Shown one piece after another: positions 17,487-25,445 of a stretch of 33,214 nt of DNA. The stretch's first letter is position 1; the number at the start of each line of letters is the position of its first letter. The stretch covers positions 1 to 33,214 of IMG/VR virus record IMGVR_UViG_3300042470_000362; one strand, written 5' to 3'. Source of the DNA: a virus. Under the pieces are notes generated by a model that made no database searches, was not told the origin of the DNA, and saw only the letters and a program-made list of their open reading frames with translations. Position numbers and translations under genes: made by a program.

Positions 17487-17898
17487 AATTTAATATCAAT
17501 GCTTCTTTAAAAGAGTCTTCAATGGTATCTTCACTAGATAATTCTTCAACTAATTCTGGAGTGATCCACATAGTTTTTTTTATGGTGGACCCATATAATT
17601 TACCAATAGTAATAGTTTGTTTACTATTTTCTCCAATGACACCAATAAGTGATCGCACCAAGTATACACCATCGGTATCTGATGTGTCAACTTCAATAGA
17701 GTGAGATCGATACTGTAGTCCAACTTTATTAACTTTTAATTTTTGATCTTCACAAATCTTTTTAAGTTCTAGCCATTTAGAAAATTCTGGAAGATAGTAC
17801 TCAATATTATTTGATACTATAACTCTAATCCAAATCTTCAATTTATCTTTTCTATAAGCTTCTAACCATTGATCATAACTAGTAATAAAGTTTGACAT
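17461..17898 (-). CDS. Hypothetical protein
   Basis: This protein of ~145 residues has no recognised family. It shows alternating strands and helices (IWIRVIVSNNIEYYLPEF; VYLVRSLIGVIGENSKQT) and a C-terminal acidic helix. I chose ATG 17898, two bases after the glycosyltransferase stop with AAGAAAG upstream; an ATG at 17922 would add eight residues but lacks a ribosome site and would overlap. It overlaps the next gene by 26 nt. The middle motif TDGVYLVRSLIG may be a small beta-sandwich; nothing more can be said. Confidence 0.68.
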   Translation of the reverse strand: MSNFITSYDQWLEAYRKDKLKIWIRVIVSNNIEYYLPEFSKWLELKKICEDQKLKVNKVGLQYRSHSIEVDTSDTDGVYLVRSLIGVIGENSKQTITIGKLYGSTIKKTMWITPELVEELSSEDTIEDSFKEALILNYEKQAGTV

Positions 17899-17900
17899 AT

Positions 17901-18548
17901 TTATATCTTTCTTGCTGTCCATTCTTTCATTTTGTTAGTTCTATCAGGCCACATGGTTGCGTGTAACATAATTCCATCATTTTCCCAATCTCGTTCATTA
18001 AATCTGATATCATTTTTATGTACATTAAATTCATATGGTAGTATATTGCTATATTTTACATAATTACCATTGTCTTGCATTAATTTTATATTCGCACCTT
18101 GCTCCCACCATTTATGATGAATAAAGTCAGTTTGATTCCATATATCGATTAATAATGGGATGGCGGATTTTTTTAATGCCCATATGCCACAATTAGGAAT
18201 ATTTCCTTCTGTTATATCATGATGAACAACAAAAGATTGTATACAATGATTATTCTGAAATTCTGCATTTATGTCTTTATCAAATTTATTAATAACAACA
18301 TCGCTATCTATCCATTGAACAAGATCATATTTTTCTAATAAATATCTTATAATAGGGACTTTTAACCAAGATATCGGCCTATCATGATCCCAGCCATAAT
18401 TTTTACATATATCTATAACTTGATTATGGGTTGGTATGAAAAGATCATAATTATATTTTATTGAGTATTTATAGAATGATGGTAATGCTATATTGAGCAA
18501 ATCTGTAAATAATTCCCCAGCAGCAAAACTAGTTATAACTTTATTCAT
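17901..18548 (-). CDS. GT-A glycosyltransferase with DSD motif, GT34-like
   Basis: This 215-residue protein has a GT-A pattern: VITSFAAGELFTDLLNIALPS, then YDLVQWIDSDVVINKFD, with DSD as metal-binding DxD, and a later NCGIWALKKSAIPLL and WWEQGANIKLM, typical of galactosyl or mannosyl transferases of the GT34 kind (the donor-site segment with acidic-Gln pair). Near the end GIMLHATMWPDRTNKMKEW matches the final HxxG-like region that binds the nucleotide phosphate. It is a fifth glycosyltransferase in this window and sits inside the replication operon between an HTH-like gene and a hypothetical gene. Acceptor unknown. Confidence 0.8.
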   Translation of the reverse strand: MNKVITSFAAGELFTDLLNIALPSFYKYSIKYNYDLFIPTHNQVIDICKNYGWDHDRPISWLKVPIIRYLLEKYDLVQWIDSDVVINKFDKDINAEFQNNHCIQSFVVHHDITEGNIPNCGIWALKKSAIPLLIDIWNQTDFIHHKWWEQGANIKLMQDNGNYVKYSNILPYEFNVHKNDIRFNERDWENDGIMLHATMWPDRTNKMKEWTARKI

Positions 18549-18849
18549 CTGCCTTAATTTTAGTTACGCAACTTGCAGTTTTATTTGGTAATGTCTTTTT
18601 ATATTTTCTATCACCCATTGAAGAAGCATTTTCTGTCATTACTGTAACACCGGGGCGACGAGCAAATTGATCACCAGCAGTCATTGGCTTTTGAGCGTTC
18701 TCTTTTTGTGCTTTTTCGACACATTTTGATATTGACTTAACAGCCCTATCTAAATCGATAGCGATCTGATCAATACCCTGACCAGATTTTACATGCTCAT
18801 TAATATAAAATACCTCTGCTTTACTTAACGGTCCCTTTTTATTAGCCAT
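18541..18849 (-). CDS. Small protein with N-terminal HTH-like segment
   Basis: This is 102 residues. LSKAEVFYINEHVKSGQGID followed by QIAIDLDRAVKSISKCVEKA has the spacing of a helix-turn-helix as found in sigma region 4 or GcrA-like domains, and the second helix is basic enough for DNA contact. Residues ~50-102 are basic and probably disordered (KKTLPNKTASCVTKIK). It might regulate transcription or bind DNA; no proof is available. It overlaps both neighbours by 8 nt, so it is expressed with them. Confidence 0.65.
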   Translation of the reverse strand: MANKKGPLSKAEVFYINEHVKSGQGIDQIAIDLDRAVKSISKCVEKAQKENAQKPMTAGDQFARRPGVTVMTENASSMGDRKYKKTLPNKTASCVTKIKADE

Positions 18850-19186
18850 TGATATAGCTCCTTTGAGTCCTTGTCATATATAAAGAATTTTTAGTTTGAA
18901 GATATGTTAGATAGAAAGTAAACGTATCTTCGCTAACCTTTTTTAGAGTTGTCCTTCTCCAAATATCTCGTCGTGCTTCTGGCCCCATAGGATCAAATGG
19001 AAGATTATTATAGGTTCTTATAAGATATTGCGTTTGGGTGTTATTCTTACCAAGGTCAATAACTAGCATCTCTGCAAATATCTTACCATCTTTATCGTCT
19101 AATACATCACCCTTGGAACCATAAAATATTTGAGAACTCTCATTAGATTTAATATTTTCTTTAGAATATGAATCAATAAATTTCAT
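18842..19186 (-). CDS. Hypothetical protein
   Basis: This 114-residue protein is not recognised. It contains IFAEMLVIDLGKNNTQTQYL, a strand-turn-strand segment, then YNNLPFDPMGPEARRDIWRR and FTFYLTYLQTKNSLYMTRT. The ends are basic and the core mixed alpha/beta. It overlaps the HTH-like gene by 8 nt and the zinc-ribbon gene by 4 nt, so all three form a compact cluster of small regulatory or structural candidates. Confidence 0.65.
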   Translation of the reverse strand: MKFIDSYSKENIKSNESSQIFYGSKGDVLDDKDGKIFAEMLVIDLGKNNTQTQYLIRTYNNLPFDPMGPEARRDIWRRTTLKKVSEDTFTFYLTYLQTKNSLYMTRTQRSYING

Positions 19187-19536
19187 TTTTCACCCGTTAT
19201 GATATATTTCTTCTTTTGTTCAGGGGTCATTTTGTTTATCTCTTTTTTAGTAGCATTACCAGATTTAGAAAATAAAGATTCATCTTTAGGCTTATTTTCT
19301 AAAGACTTATGCTCTATCTCTGATTTTTGATAATGCCCCATTTTAGACCAATTTCTATCGGCTAGCTGCCCGATAGTTTTGGCATCCTTCATGAATGATC
19401 CTAGTCCACCATATATTACCCTGTACAGTGTGTCTTTTCCACAGCTAGGACACAATGTAATAGCATCATCTTTTATGGACTGATAAACATCGTTCATTTC
19501 GTGTGAACATTCATCACACTTATAATCATATAACAT
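19183..19536 (-). CDS. FmdB-type zinc ribbon protein
   Basis: The first ~45 residues form an FmdB-like zinc ribbon: MLYDYKCDECSHEMNDVYQ with CxxC at 7-10, then LCPSCGKDTLYRVIYGGLG with CxxC at 29-32. This small domain is common in phages and bacteria as a putative regulator or protein-binding module. The rest (~50-117) is charged and basic, ending KKYIITGEK. FmdB-like proteins are often encoded in phage genomes near replication genes, which fits its position after PhoH. The function is unproven. Confidence 0.78.
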   Translation of the reverse strand: MLYDYKCDECSHEMNDVYQSIKDDAITLCPSCGKDTLYRVIYGGLGSFMKDAKTIGQLADRNWSKMGHYQKSEIEHKSLENKPKDESLFSKSGNATKKEINKMTPEQKKKYIITGEK

Positions 19537-19543
19537 TATTTCC

Positions 19544-20230
19544 TCAAGATTCTAGTGCGTGTAAAACCGCCCCCAATATTCCATTTCTTTGAATATCATG
19601 GTAATCTAATTTGCAAATACCAATACCATTAATATCTTTTAATCTATCTAGACAAAAATTTAGCCCATTAGTATTATAAAGATCGGTCTGTTTGGTATCT
19701 CCATTAATCATAACTTTAGAATGTTCGCCCATTCTTGTTATAAACATCTTGATTTGTTCAAGAGTACAATTTTGGGCTTCATCTAATATCATATATGAGT
19801 TATGGAATGTTGATCCTCTCATTGTTTCTAGTGGTTCAAATCTAATGCGTCTAGTATTATAGTAGAGTCCAAACCTATCTCTTCCAAGAAAAAATTTAAG
19901 ATTTTCTTCCATTGGCTGTAAATATGGTTTGATTTTTTCGTTTAATTCTCCCGGTAAAGATCCAATATCTTTGCCAGTACAAATAAGCGGCCTAGTTACT
20001 ATAATAGTCTCAATCTTATCCTTTAGTAGATGTTCAGCAGCTATACCGGCAGCAATAAATGATTTGCCAGTACCCGATGGTCCAGTACAAAAAGTAATAT
20101 CATTTTCTACAATAGATCTGATATATTCTTTTTGATTGTCCGTTTTAGCTACTAGAGTATTACCTTGAGGTTGTTTATTCTTTTTAGATTTTGTGTGATT
20201 CTTCGAATTGTTATGTGCCGCTGCTGCCAA
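19544..20230 (-). CDS. phoH: PhoH-like P-loop ATPase
   Basis: The 228-residue protein has a basic N-terminal tail (residues 1-25) and a PhoH ATPase core: CTGPSGTGKSFIA (Walker A, 50-57), IIVTRPLICTG, GDLPG-like segment SLPGELNEKI, MILDEAQNC (Walker B) and MINGDTKQTDL, which match PhoH and RecD-like ATPases. PhoH is often phage-carried and has been tied to phosphate stress, RNA handling or replication. The only plausible start is TTG 20230, with GGGGAG nine bases upstream inside the dUTPase glycine-rich motif 5 codons; the two genes overlap by 20 nt. No RNA-binding KH domain is fused, as in typical phage PhoH. Confidence 0.88.
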   Translation of the reverse strand: MAAAAHNNSKNHTKSKKNKQPQGNTLVAKTDNQKEYIRSIVENDITFCTGPSGTGKSFIAAGIAAEHLLKDKIETIIVTRPLICTGKDIGSLPGELNEKIKPYLQPMEENLKFFLGRDRFGLYYNTRRIRFEPLETMRGSTFHNSYMILDEAQNCTLEQIKMFITRMGEHSKVMINGDTKQTDLYNTNGLNFCLDRLKDINGIGICKLDYHDIQRNGILGAVLHALES

Positions 20231-20630
20231 AGCCGTTGTCTCCCCGTTGCGAGGAACCTAACGTATTCTGAACTTCCATAGTAACGCGAGGTACCTCTTG
20301 GAATATAATCTGAGCGATTCTATCCCCGATATGTATTCCAACATTTTCATCAGAAGTGTTGTAAAGACATACCATTATTTGTCCTCTATATCCACTATCC
20401 ACTACTCCCGCTAAAACATCTATGCCTTGTTTAACCGAAAGGCCCGATCTAGGCCAAATTAAACCAGCCATATGTTCTGGCATTTCTAGTGCAATCCCAG
20501 TATTGACAGTCTTGCGTTGTTTTGGTGGTATGATGGTTTCGGAAGTGGAATATAAATCCCATCCAGCATCATTAATATTGGCTCTTGTGGGAACCTTGGC
20601 GTTGTTATCTAATAGTTGCACAGATATCAT
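20211..20630 (-). CDS. dut: dUTP diphosphatase (dUTPase)
   Basis: This 139-residue protein has all five trimeric dUTPase motifs in order: motif 1 DAGWDLYS (21-28, aspartate), motif 2 PRSGL (60-64), motif 3 GVVDSGYRG (75-83), motif 4 GDRIAQ (102-107) and motif 5 RGDNGFGSSG (129-138), which folds over the substrate. It converts dUTP to dUMP, keeping uracil out of phage DNA and supplying dUMP for dTMP synthesis. It overlaps nrdB by 4 nt and phoH by 20 nt. The size and motif spacing are those of cellular dUTPase, so it should be active as a trimer. Confidence 0.95.
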   Translation of the reverse strand: MISVQLLDNNAKVPTRANINDAGWDLYSTSETIIPPKQRKTVNTGIALEMPEHMAGLIWPRSGLSVKQGIDVLAGVVDSGYRGQIMVCLYNTSDENVGIHIGDRIAQIIFQEVPRVTMEVQNTLGSSQRGDNGFGSSGT

Positions 20631-21706
20631 AAATCAAATCCTCCTAAATCAATCTCTTCTAAATCATTTTTACTAGCACCAATTTTGTATGATGTTATTT
20701 CATGTTCTTGTGGTGCAACCTGTACAGACTCGCTATTCATCCAAGGATCTGTCCAACCAGATATAGGATTTCTGCACCCCTTGTCATATGGTAAGCCGAT
20801 AGTTTTTCTACGGCTCATGCATAACCAATCTACATAATCGGCCATCACCTTTTCGTTTAGTCCTATTATTGAACCATCCTTAAATAGATAATCTGACCAT
20901 GCTTTTTCTTCTTTAGCAGCAGATTCAAACATATTAATAGCGTCCTCTTGACATTCTTTTGCTATTTTTGAGAATCCTTCATCTGGATTATTATGCAAAA
21001 TCTTTATAATTTCCTGAGTATTATAAAGATGTAATGCCTCATCTCTTTTAATGAGTTTTATAATATCCGCATTACCTATCATCTTTTTGTTCTCTGCAAA
21101 AGCAAAAGCACAAATAAATGAAACATAAAAGCGAACTGCTTCTAGAATATTAACGCTGATGAGAGTTAGGTAAATCTGCTTTTTAATGTCTTTAAGTTTG
21201 CCGGAATGTCCTATCTCTCGTAGAGCGTTATATTCTTTAATTGCTACGTCTGCTCTTTTTAATATTTCTTTGTCTGTTAAACAACTATCTAATATTGCAC
21301 TAGGATTATTGTAAACATTTTTAATAATATACGTGTAACTATAACTATGAATTTGTTCAAAGAATTGCCACACATTCATGCAGGCTTCTAATTCTGGATT
21401 AGAAACATATTGTGTTAATGTTGGCACACCACGGCAGATAACACTATCCATCATGGTTTGATATTTTAGATTTGATGTAAATATGAAACGTTCATTTTCT
21501 GACATTATATCGTCATTCTTGAAATCATTTCTATCTTTTTTTAATTCAATTTCCTCTGGTCGCCAGAAGAATTCTAGCTGTTTCTTATATAAGTCAAAGA
21601 ATACTGGATATTTAAATTTATCATATCTTTGTAGAGATAAATCCTCACCCAAAAAGAGTGGTTGATTAAGATAGTCAACATTGTGTTTATTTAAAATTGT
21701 TTTCAT
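20627..21706 (-). CDS. nrdB: Ribonucleotide reductase class Ia, beta subunit
   Basis: This 359-residue protein aligns with E. coli NrdB: FFWRPEEIEL, IFTSNLKYQTMMDS, FFEQIHSYSYT, LEAVRFYVSF and LIKRDEALHLY. Diiron ligands appear as D87, E117, H120, E189, E222 and H225, and the radical tyrosine as Y124. It provides the tyrosyl radical to the alpha subunit for reducing ribonucleotides. It follows the acidic 34-codon gene by 3 bases and overlaps dut by 4 nt. Its C-terminal tail (EEIDLGGFDL) resembles the short acidic/hydrophobic peptide by which NrdB binds NrdA. Confidence 0.95.
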   Translation of the reverse strand: MKTILNKHNVDYLNQPLFLGEDLSLQRYDKFKYPVFFDLYKKQLEFFWRPEEIELKKDRNDFKNDDIMSENERFIFTSNLKYQTMMDSVICRGVPTLTQYVSNPELEACMNVWQFFEQIHSYSYTYIIKNVYNNPSAILDSCLTDKEILKRADVAIKEYNALREIGHSGKLKDIKKQIYLTLISVNILEAVRFYVSFICAFAFAENKKMIGNADIIKLIKRDEALHLYNTQEIIKILHNNPDEGFSKIAKECQEDAINMFESAAKEEKAWSDYLFKDGSIIGLNEKVMADYVDWLCMSRRKTIGLPYDKGCRNPISGWTDPWMNSESVQVAPQEHEITSYKIGASKNDLEEIDLGGFDL

Positions 21707-21709
21707 ATT

Positions 21710-21814
21710 TTACTCATCGTATGGGTATCCATCTTCGTGATCTTCCGAATAAGTTCCTTCGCTCTCATTGTCCCACCAAGCTGGCCCAACATCTGGTAAA
21801 TCTTCGTTAGTCAT
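21710..21814 (-). CDS. Acidic 34-residue microprotein between nrdA and nrdB
   Basis: A 34-codon frame fills the gap between nrdA and nrdB: its ATG (21814) overlaps the nrdA stop as ATGA, and its TAA ends three bases before the nrdB start. The product has 12 Asp/Glu, no Lys or Arg, two adjacent Trp (PAWWDNE) and ends HEDGYPYDE. The exact filling of the gap and the coupled start argue it is translated. It does not resemble glutaredoxin or NrdI (no CxxC). A role with the reductase, for example binding one subunit through its acidic tail, is inference only. Confidence 0.55.
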   Translation of the reverse strand: MTNEDLPDVGPAWWDNESEGTYSEDHEDGYPYDE

Positions 21815-24039
21815 ATTGAACATGAGCCAGATTCACAACCAGATTGTTTTTCAGTATTACCGTCGCCATCAGGAGTATTGCAGTAATAAAAATTCTTTAC
21901 ACCATATTTATACCCATAAATCTGATCTTTAATCAAGATACTCAAGGGTATATTGCCCTCTGGATAATGAGAATAATTATAGTACAAATTAACACTAATA
22001 CTCATATCTACAAATTTTTGTAAAACAGCACAAATATTTAAGATTGCTTTATTGTCTTTCATTTCCCATGCTAAAGTGTAATAATTTTTTCTTGAGGCAA
22101 AATTTGGTACCAGCTGCTTTAGAATGCCATTTTTAGCCTTCTTGTAAGGAAGTAGACTTCTGACAGGTTCTATTCCATTGGTGCTGTTCTGGATGACGCT
22201 AGAGGACTCACAGGGCATTATAGCGGTTAGTGTAGAGTGGCGAAGCCCGTAAGTTTTTATCCTTTGTCGTAACCCTTCCCAATCCATAGTATACTCTGGT
22301 TTAATGAGTTTGTCAACTGTTTTTTTGTACCAATCAATAGGAAGTAAACCCCTAGAGTATTTGGTTTCATTAAATTTATTACATGGGCCAAGTTCTTGAG
22401 CTAATTTACAAGATTCATTTAATAAATGCCATTGAATTTTTTCCATAGTAGCATGAACTAAAGACAGGGTATCATTATCATCATATTTTAATTTATTTTT
22501 TGCTAAAAAACCAGCTAGGTTAGTTATTCCTATTCCTAATGATCTACGGTTTTTTGTAAAGTTTTCACCAGCAGCAACTGGATAATCTTGATAATCAATA
22601 ACATTTTCTAGAGTGCGAACCGTCACAGAACATGCTTGCTCAATATCATTATCATTTTCTAGTTCTAATAGATTTAATGCTGATAAAATACATATGCCAA
22701 TCTCACCCTCTTTATCATCAATAGAATTTATTGGCTTTGTTGGGTGAAGAATTTCTTGACATAGATTACTCATGTATACTGGAGCGTCCCACGATCCATG
22801 CTCATTAGCATTATCAATATTCATAACGTATATACGGCCAGTTTCTAGTCTTTCTTTTGTAAAAATCTCTGCCAATTTTCTAGCACTGATTTTCTTTTTC
22901 ATTTTAACGTGGCGACTATTTTCATATTTCTCGTATAACTTTTTAAAGTCATCATTATTATTCATAGAACTATATAGCCCACCGGTTTCTTCTGGACTCA
23001 TTAGAGTAATATCTTCATTTTTAATTAATCGTTCATAGAATAATTTATTAAATTGTACAGAATAATCCAGCTTTCTTACTCTATTATCGTCAGTTCCAGC
23101 ATTATTCTTTAGCATCATAACATCTTCAATTTCATAATGCCAAAAAGGAATATGAACTGTGGCTGAACCCCCACGAATACCATTTTGACTGGTGGCCTTA
23201 ACAGTAGATTCAAAAATTTTAAGATACGGAATTAGACCAGTATGAATAACTTCTCCACCGCGAATACTAGAATTAATCGGTCTGATACGTCCTATATTTA
23301 GTCCTATGCCAGCCCGTCTTGCTGTATACTTTCCAACGGCATGAACGCTGGAAAAAATAGATGCTAAATCATCTTCTACGTCCACTAAAACACAGCTAGC
23401 AAATTGTTTTATTTTAGTTCTTACGCCAGCCATAATTGGTGTTGGCAAGTTGATCTTAAATGTGGAAAAACATTCATATGCTTCTTCAACATCTTTAACG
23501 GTGTTAAATAACGCCATAGCAATACACATGTATGCGAATTGTGGGGTTTCATATATTTGGCCCGTTGCCCTATTCTTAACAAGATATTTGTCAATTAGTT
23601 GCTGCAAACCGGCATATGTGAATAGATAATCTCTATCATGATTAATAAATGATTGTATTTTTTCTAATTGCTTTGAGTCCCACTTAGTAAATAATGATGA
23701 GTCATAAATACTATTCTCAATATTCTTTTTAATATGGCTAACTAAAGATGGTGGGCTATCATATCGCTCCCATAAATCTTTTCTAAGAGACATGTTCAGT
23801 AGTCGAGAAGCAACGTACTGATAGTTTGGTCTACTTGGAGAAGTCAAATCATTAGCAGATTTGATTAATATTTGGTGAATATCTTTTGTAGTAACGCCAT
23901 CAGTTAATGATAACTTGGCATTCATCTCTATATCTGACCAAGAAACATTATTAATATCCTTGATCGCCCACTCTAGCACCTTATGAATCTTTTCTACATT
24001 ATATGCTTCAACACTACCGTTTCTTTTCTGAACCTGCAT
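21811..24039 (-). CDS. nrdA: Ribonucleotide reductase class Ia, alpha subunit
   Basis: The 742-residue protein has an N-terminal ATP-cone (VQKRNGSVEAYNVEKI), followed by the ten-stranded barrel: FASCVLVDVEDD (C216), SNLCQEI with N425, C427 and E429 as the thiyl-radical site, GICILSALNL (C450, partner of C216), MPCESSSVIQNSTNGIEP and the radical-relay YY (718-719). It ends with CESGSC (C735, C740), the redox pair that re-reduces the active site, as in E. coli CESGAC. ATG 24039 is chosen over a TTG at 24057 because GGGGGAG lies 9 bases ahead. It makes deoxyribonucleotides with NrdB and is allosterically regulated by the ATP-cone. Confidence 0.96.
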   Translation of the reverse strand: MQVQKRNGSVEAYNVEKIHKVLEWAIKDINNVSWSDIEMNAKLSLTDGVTTKDIHQILIKSANDLTSPSRPNYQYVASRLLNMSLRKDLWERYDSPPSLVSHIKKNIENSIYDSSLFTKWDSKQLEKIQSFINHDRDYLFTYAGLQQLIDKYLVKNRATGQIYETPQFAYMCIAMALFNTVKDVEEAYECFSTFKINLPTPIMAGVRTKIKQFASCVLVDVEDDLASIFSSVHAVGKYTARRAGIGLNIGRIRPINSSIRGGEVIHTGLIPYLKIFESTVKATSQNGIRGGSATVHIPFWHYEIEDVMMLKNNAGTDDNRVRKLDYSVQFNKLFYERLIKNEDITLMSPEETGGLYSSMNNNDDFKKLYEKYENSRHVKMKKKISARKLAEIFTKERLETGRIYVMNIDNANEHGSWDAPVYMSNLCQEILHPTKPINSIDDKEGEIGICILSALNLLELENDNDIEQACSVTVRTLENVIDYQDYPVAAGENFTKNRRSLGIGITNLAGFLAKNKLKYDDNDTLSLVHATMEKIQWHLLNESCKLAQELGPCNKFNETKYSRGLLPIDWYKKTVDKLIKPEYTMDWEGLRQRIKTYGLRHSTLTAIMPCESSSVIQNSTNGIEPVRSLLPYKKAKNGILKQLVPNFASRKNYYTLAWEMKDNKAILNICAVLQKFVDMSISVNLYYNYSHYPEGNIPLSILIKDQIYGYKYGVKNFYYCNTPDGDGNTEKQSGCESGSCSI

Positions 24040-24069
24040 ATATAGTATCTCCCCCAAATATTGTGTAAA

Positions 24070-24082
24070 ATCTAAATTAGAT
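24070..24082. repeat. Perfect 6-bp inverted repeat upstream of nrdA
   Basis: ATCTAAATTAGAT forms a 6-1-6 dyad between the end of the preceding gene and the nrdA ribosome site, covering its stop. It could be a protein-binding site for nrdA control, but AT-rich dyads of this size arise by chance. Confidence 0.3.
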
Positions 24083-24717
24083 CAATTACTGAAAAGCTTT
24101 TTAAACAATCTTTCAAGAACAAACTTTAAAATCATTGGCAAAACAACATAGAAAAATAAGAAGGTTAAGATAACGGACCCAGCAACTATTTCTGGATCAT
24201 TTTTAATGTTATCCATTACAAAGTTTTTACAATCTTTTTTTAATTGTCTTCTTGATCTTTCGTTGCATTCAGCAAAATTTGTACCGTTGTGACTAGTTAT
24301 TGTAGCCCATTCAGATGCATAATGCAAACACTTGTCAGCAATTTTTTTGCTGTTAGGATCTTGATATTCTCCACTAATTTCTTCAGATATATCGCTAAAG
24401 TCATAAGTTTGACCAAATAAATCTTCACTCTTTTGATCATAACCAAATCTGATGTCTGGTAAATACTTTAATCTTAAAACACCTTCATTTTTACCAAGAG
24501 TTAAACCTTGAACCCAAGCAGTTAATGTTATAAACTTTTGCCAATTAACTTTGGGTAGTGACTTCGTAAAACTTAAAATGATGCTATCGTCCTCATGGCG
24601 CACAATTTTAATATCAAGAGGATGTGGAAAACTAATGTTAAGATTTTTAACAGTATATCCACTTTCTGAAAATATCAAATTCACAATATCTCTAATTTGT
24701 TGTATTGGTAGTGCCAT
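24082..24717 (-). CDS. Protein with C-terminal membrane segment
   Basis: This 211-residue protein has a soluble N-terminal part with alternating strands (FPHPLDIKIVRHEDDSI; GVLRLKYLPDIRFG) and one hydrophobic C-terminal segment (~178-198, VILTFLFFYVVLPMILKFVL) followed by basic residues, so it is a tail-anchored membrane protein with the bulk probably cytoplasmic. Residues ~115-165 hold three cysteines (DKCLHY, AECNER, KKDCKN). It is the last of four consecutive membrane or secreted proteins and is adjacent to nrdA but not overlapping. The family is unknown; a role in lysis or the virion is possible. Confidence 0.7.
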   Translation of the reverse strand: MALPIQQIRDIVNLIFSESGYTVKNLNISFPHPLDIKIVRHEDDSIILSFTKSLPKVNWQKFITLTAWVQGLTLGKNEGVLRLKYLPDIRFGYDQKSEDLFGQTYDFSDISEEISGEYQDPNSKKIADKCLHYASEWATITSHNGTNFAECNERSRRQLKKDCKNFVMDNIKNDPEIVAGSVILTFLFFYVVLPMILKFVLERLFKKLFSN

Positions 24718-24720
24718 GTT

Positions 24721-25167
24721 TTATCTTTTTTGAATGAGTGACCAAGCGAAACCCATAAAGTACGCTGATAATTTATTCTTTTCTTCTTGTGTTAATTTAT
24801 GATTATCACTGCCAGAACATTTTTCCATGAGAGTCACAATAATTTGGTCCAATTCATCATATTTATCTTTTAGTTCGTCTTTAAAAAATTCTGATCCAGC
24901 AAGTACATAAACATCATTTATTTGCTGCACATCGGCATCATAGTTTTTTACCCTATTAGCAAACTCTTGATTAAATATTGCTAGTTTAGCTCTATGAGTT
25001 GGATCAGTCACAATGTTAGACATTGGTGTTACCAACTCAATAATATCTGGAGTTGGCTTTTCTATATTCAATAAAGCAACCTCAACCGGCTTCTTTGTTG
25101 GATAAAGAGCGGCTATAATTAAAATTAATCCAATCAGTGTTCTAATATTAATTAGTTTTTTGATCAT
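24721..25167 (-). CDS. Small protein with N-terminal membrane anchor
   Basis: The 148-residue product starts IKKLINIRTLIGLILIIAA, a positively charged N-terminus followed by a hydrophobic span, then a mostly helical charged region (KYDELDQIIVTLMEKCSG), so it is likely anchored with the rest outside the cytoplasm. I chose ATG 25167 because GGGGTG lies just upstream; ATGs at 25200 and 25179 are poorer. It overlaps the preceding gene by 20 nt. The layout resembles an inner-membrane spanin partner, but no spanin pair is demonstrated. Confidence 0.68.
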   Translation of the reverse strand: MIKKLINIRTLIGLILIIAALYPTKKPVEVALLNIEKPTPDIIELVTPMSNIVTDPTHRAKLAIFNQEFANRVKNYDADVQQINDVYVLAGSEFFKDELKDKYDELDQIIVTLMEKCSGSDNHKLTQEEKNKLSAYFMGFAWSLIQKR

Positions 25168-25438
25168 CAAGCACCCCATTAAGTAAAGGGAATACCTCAT
25201 CTAACTTTGTCGAAGCAACATGAAGATCAAACTCGTCACATTTATTTTTTAATTGATACCATAGACTCACAATTTCTAGGAAATCTTTTTGAGTATCGTG
25301 GAGCAACTCAATATCTACTTTTGGATTTTTATTTTTCATTAGTAATTTTGATACTAATGCTGGAACATTAACTAAATTTAATAATACTATTAAACCACCA
25401 ACTACTAACAGTCCTAATTTAATATACAACTCTAACAT
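25148..25438 (-). CDS. Small membrane protein with helical tail
   Basis: The 96-residue product has an N-terminal hydrophobic segment (LYIKLGLLVVGGLIVLLNLV, ~3-23) and a charged helical remainder with one cysteine (YQLKNKCDEFDLHVAS). One membrane pass is expected. It lies 7 bases after the lipoprotein-like gene and overlaps the next membrane protein. It could be a holin or spanin component; its length suits either. No family recognised. Confidence 0.68.
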   Translation of the reverse strand: MLELYIKLGLLVVGGLIVLLNLVNVPALVSKLLMKNKNPKVDIELLHDTQKDFLEIVSLWYQLKNKCDEFDLHVASTKLDEVFPLLNGVLDDQKTN

Positions 25439-25445
25439 ATTTTCC

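Noticed and set aside
24043-24057. Upstream TTG start for nrdA
   Set aside because: The ATG at 24039 has an excellent GGGGGAG ribosome site placed between the two codons.
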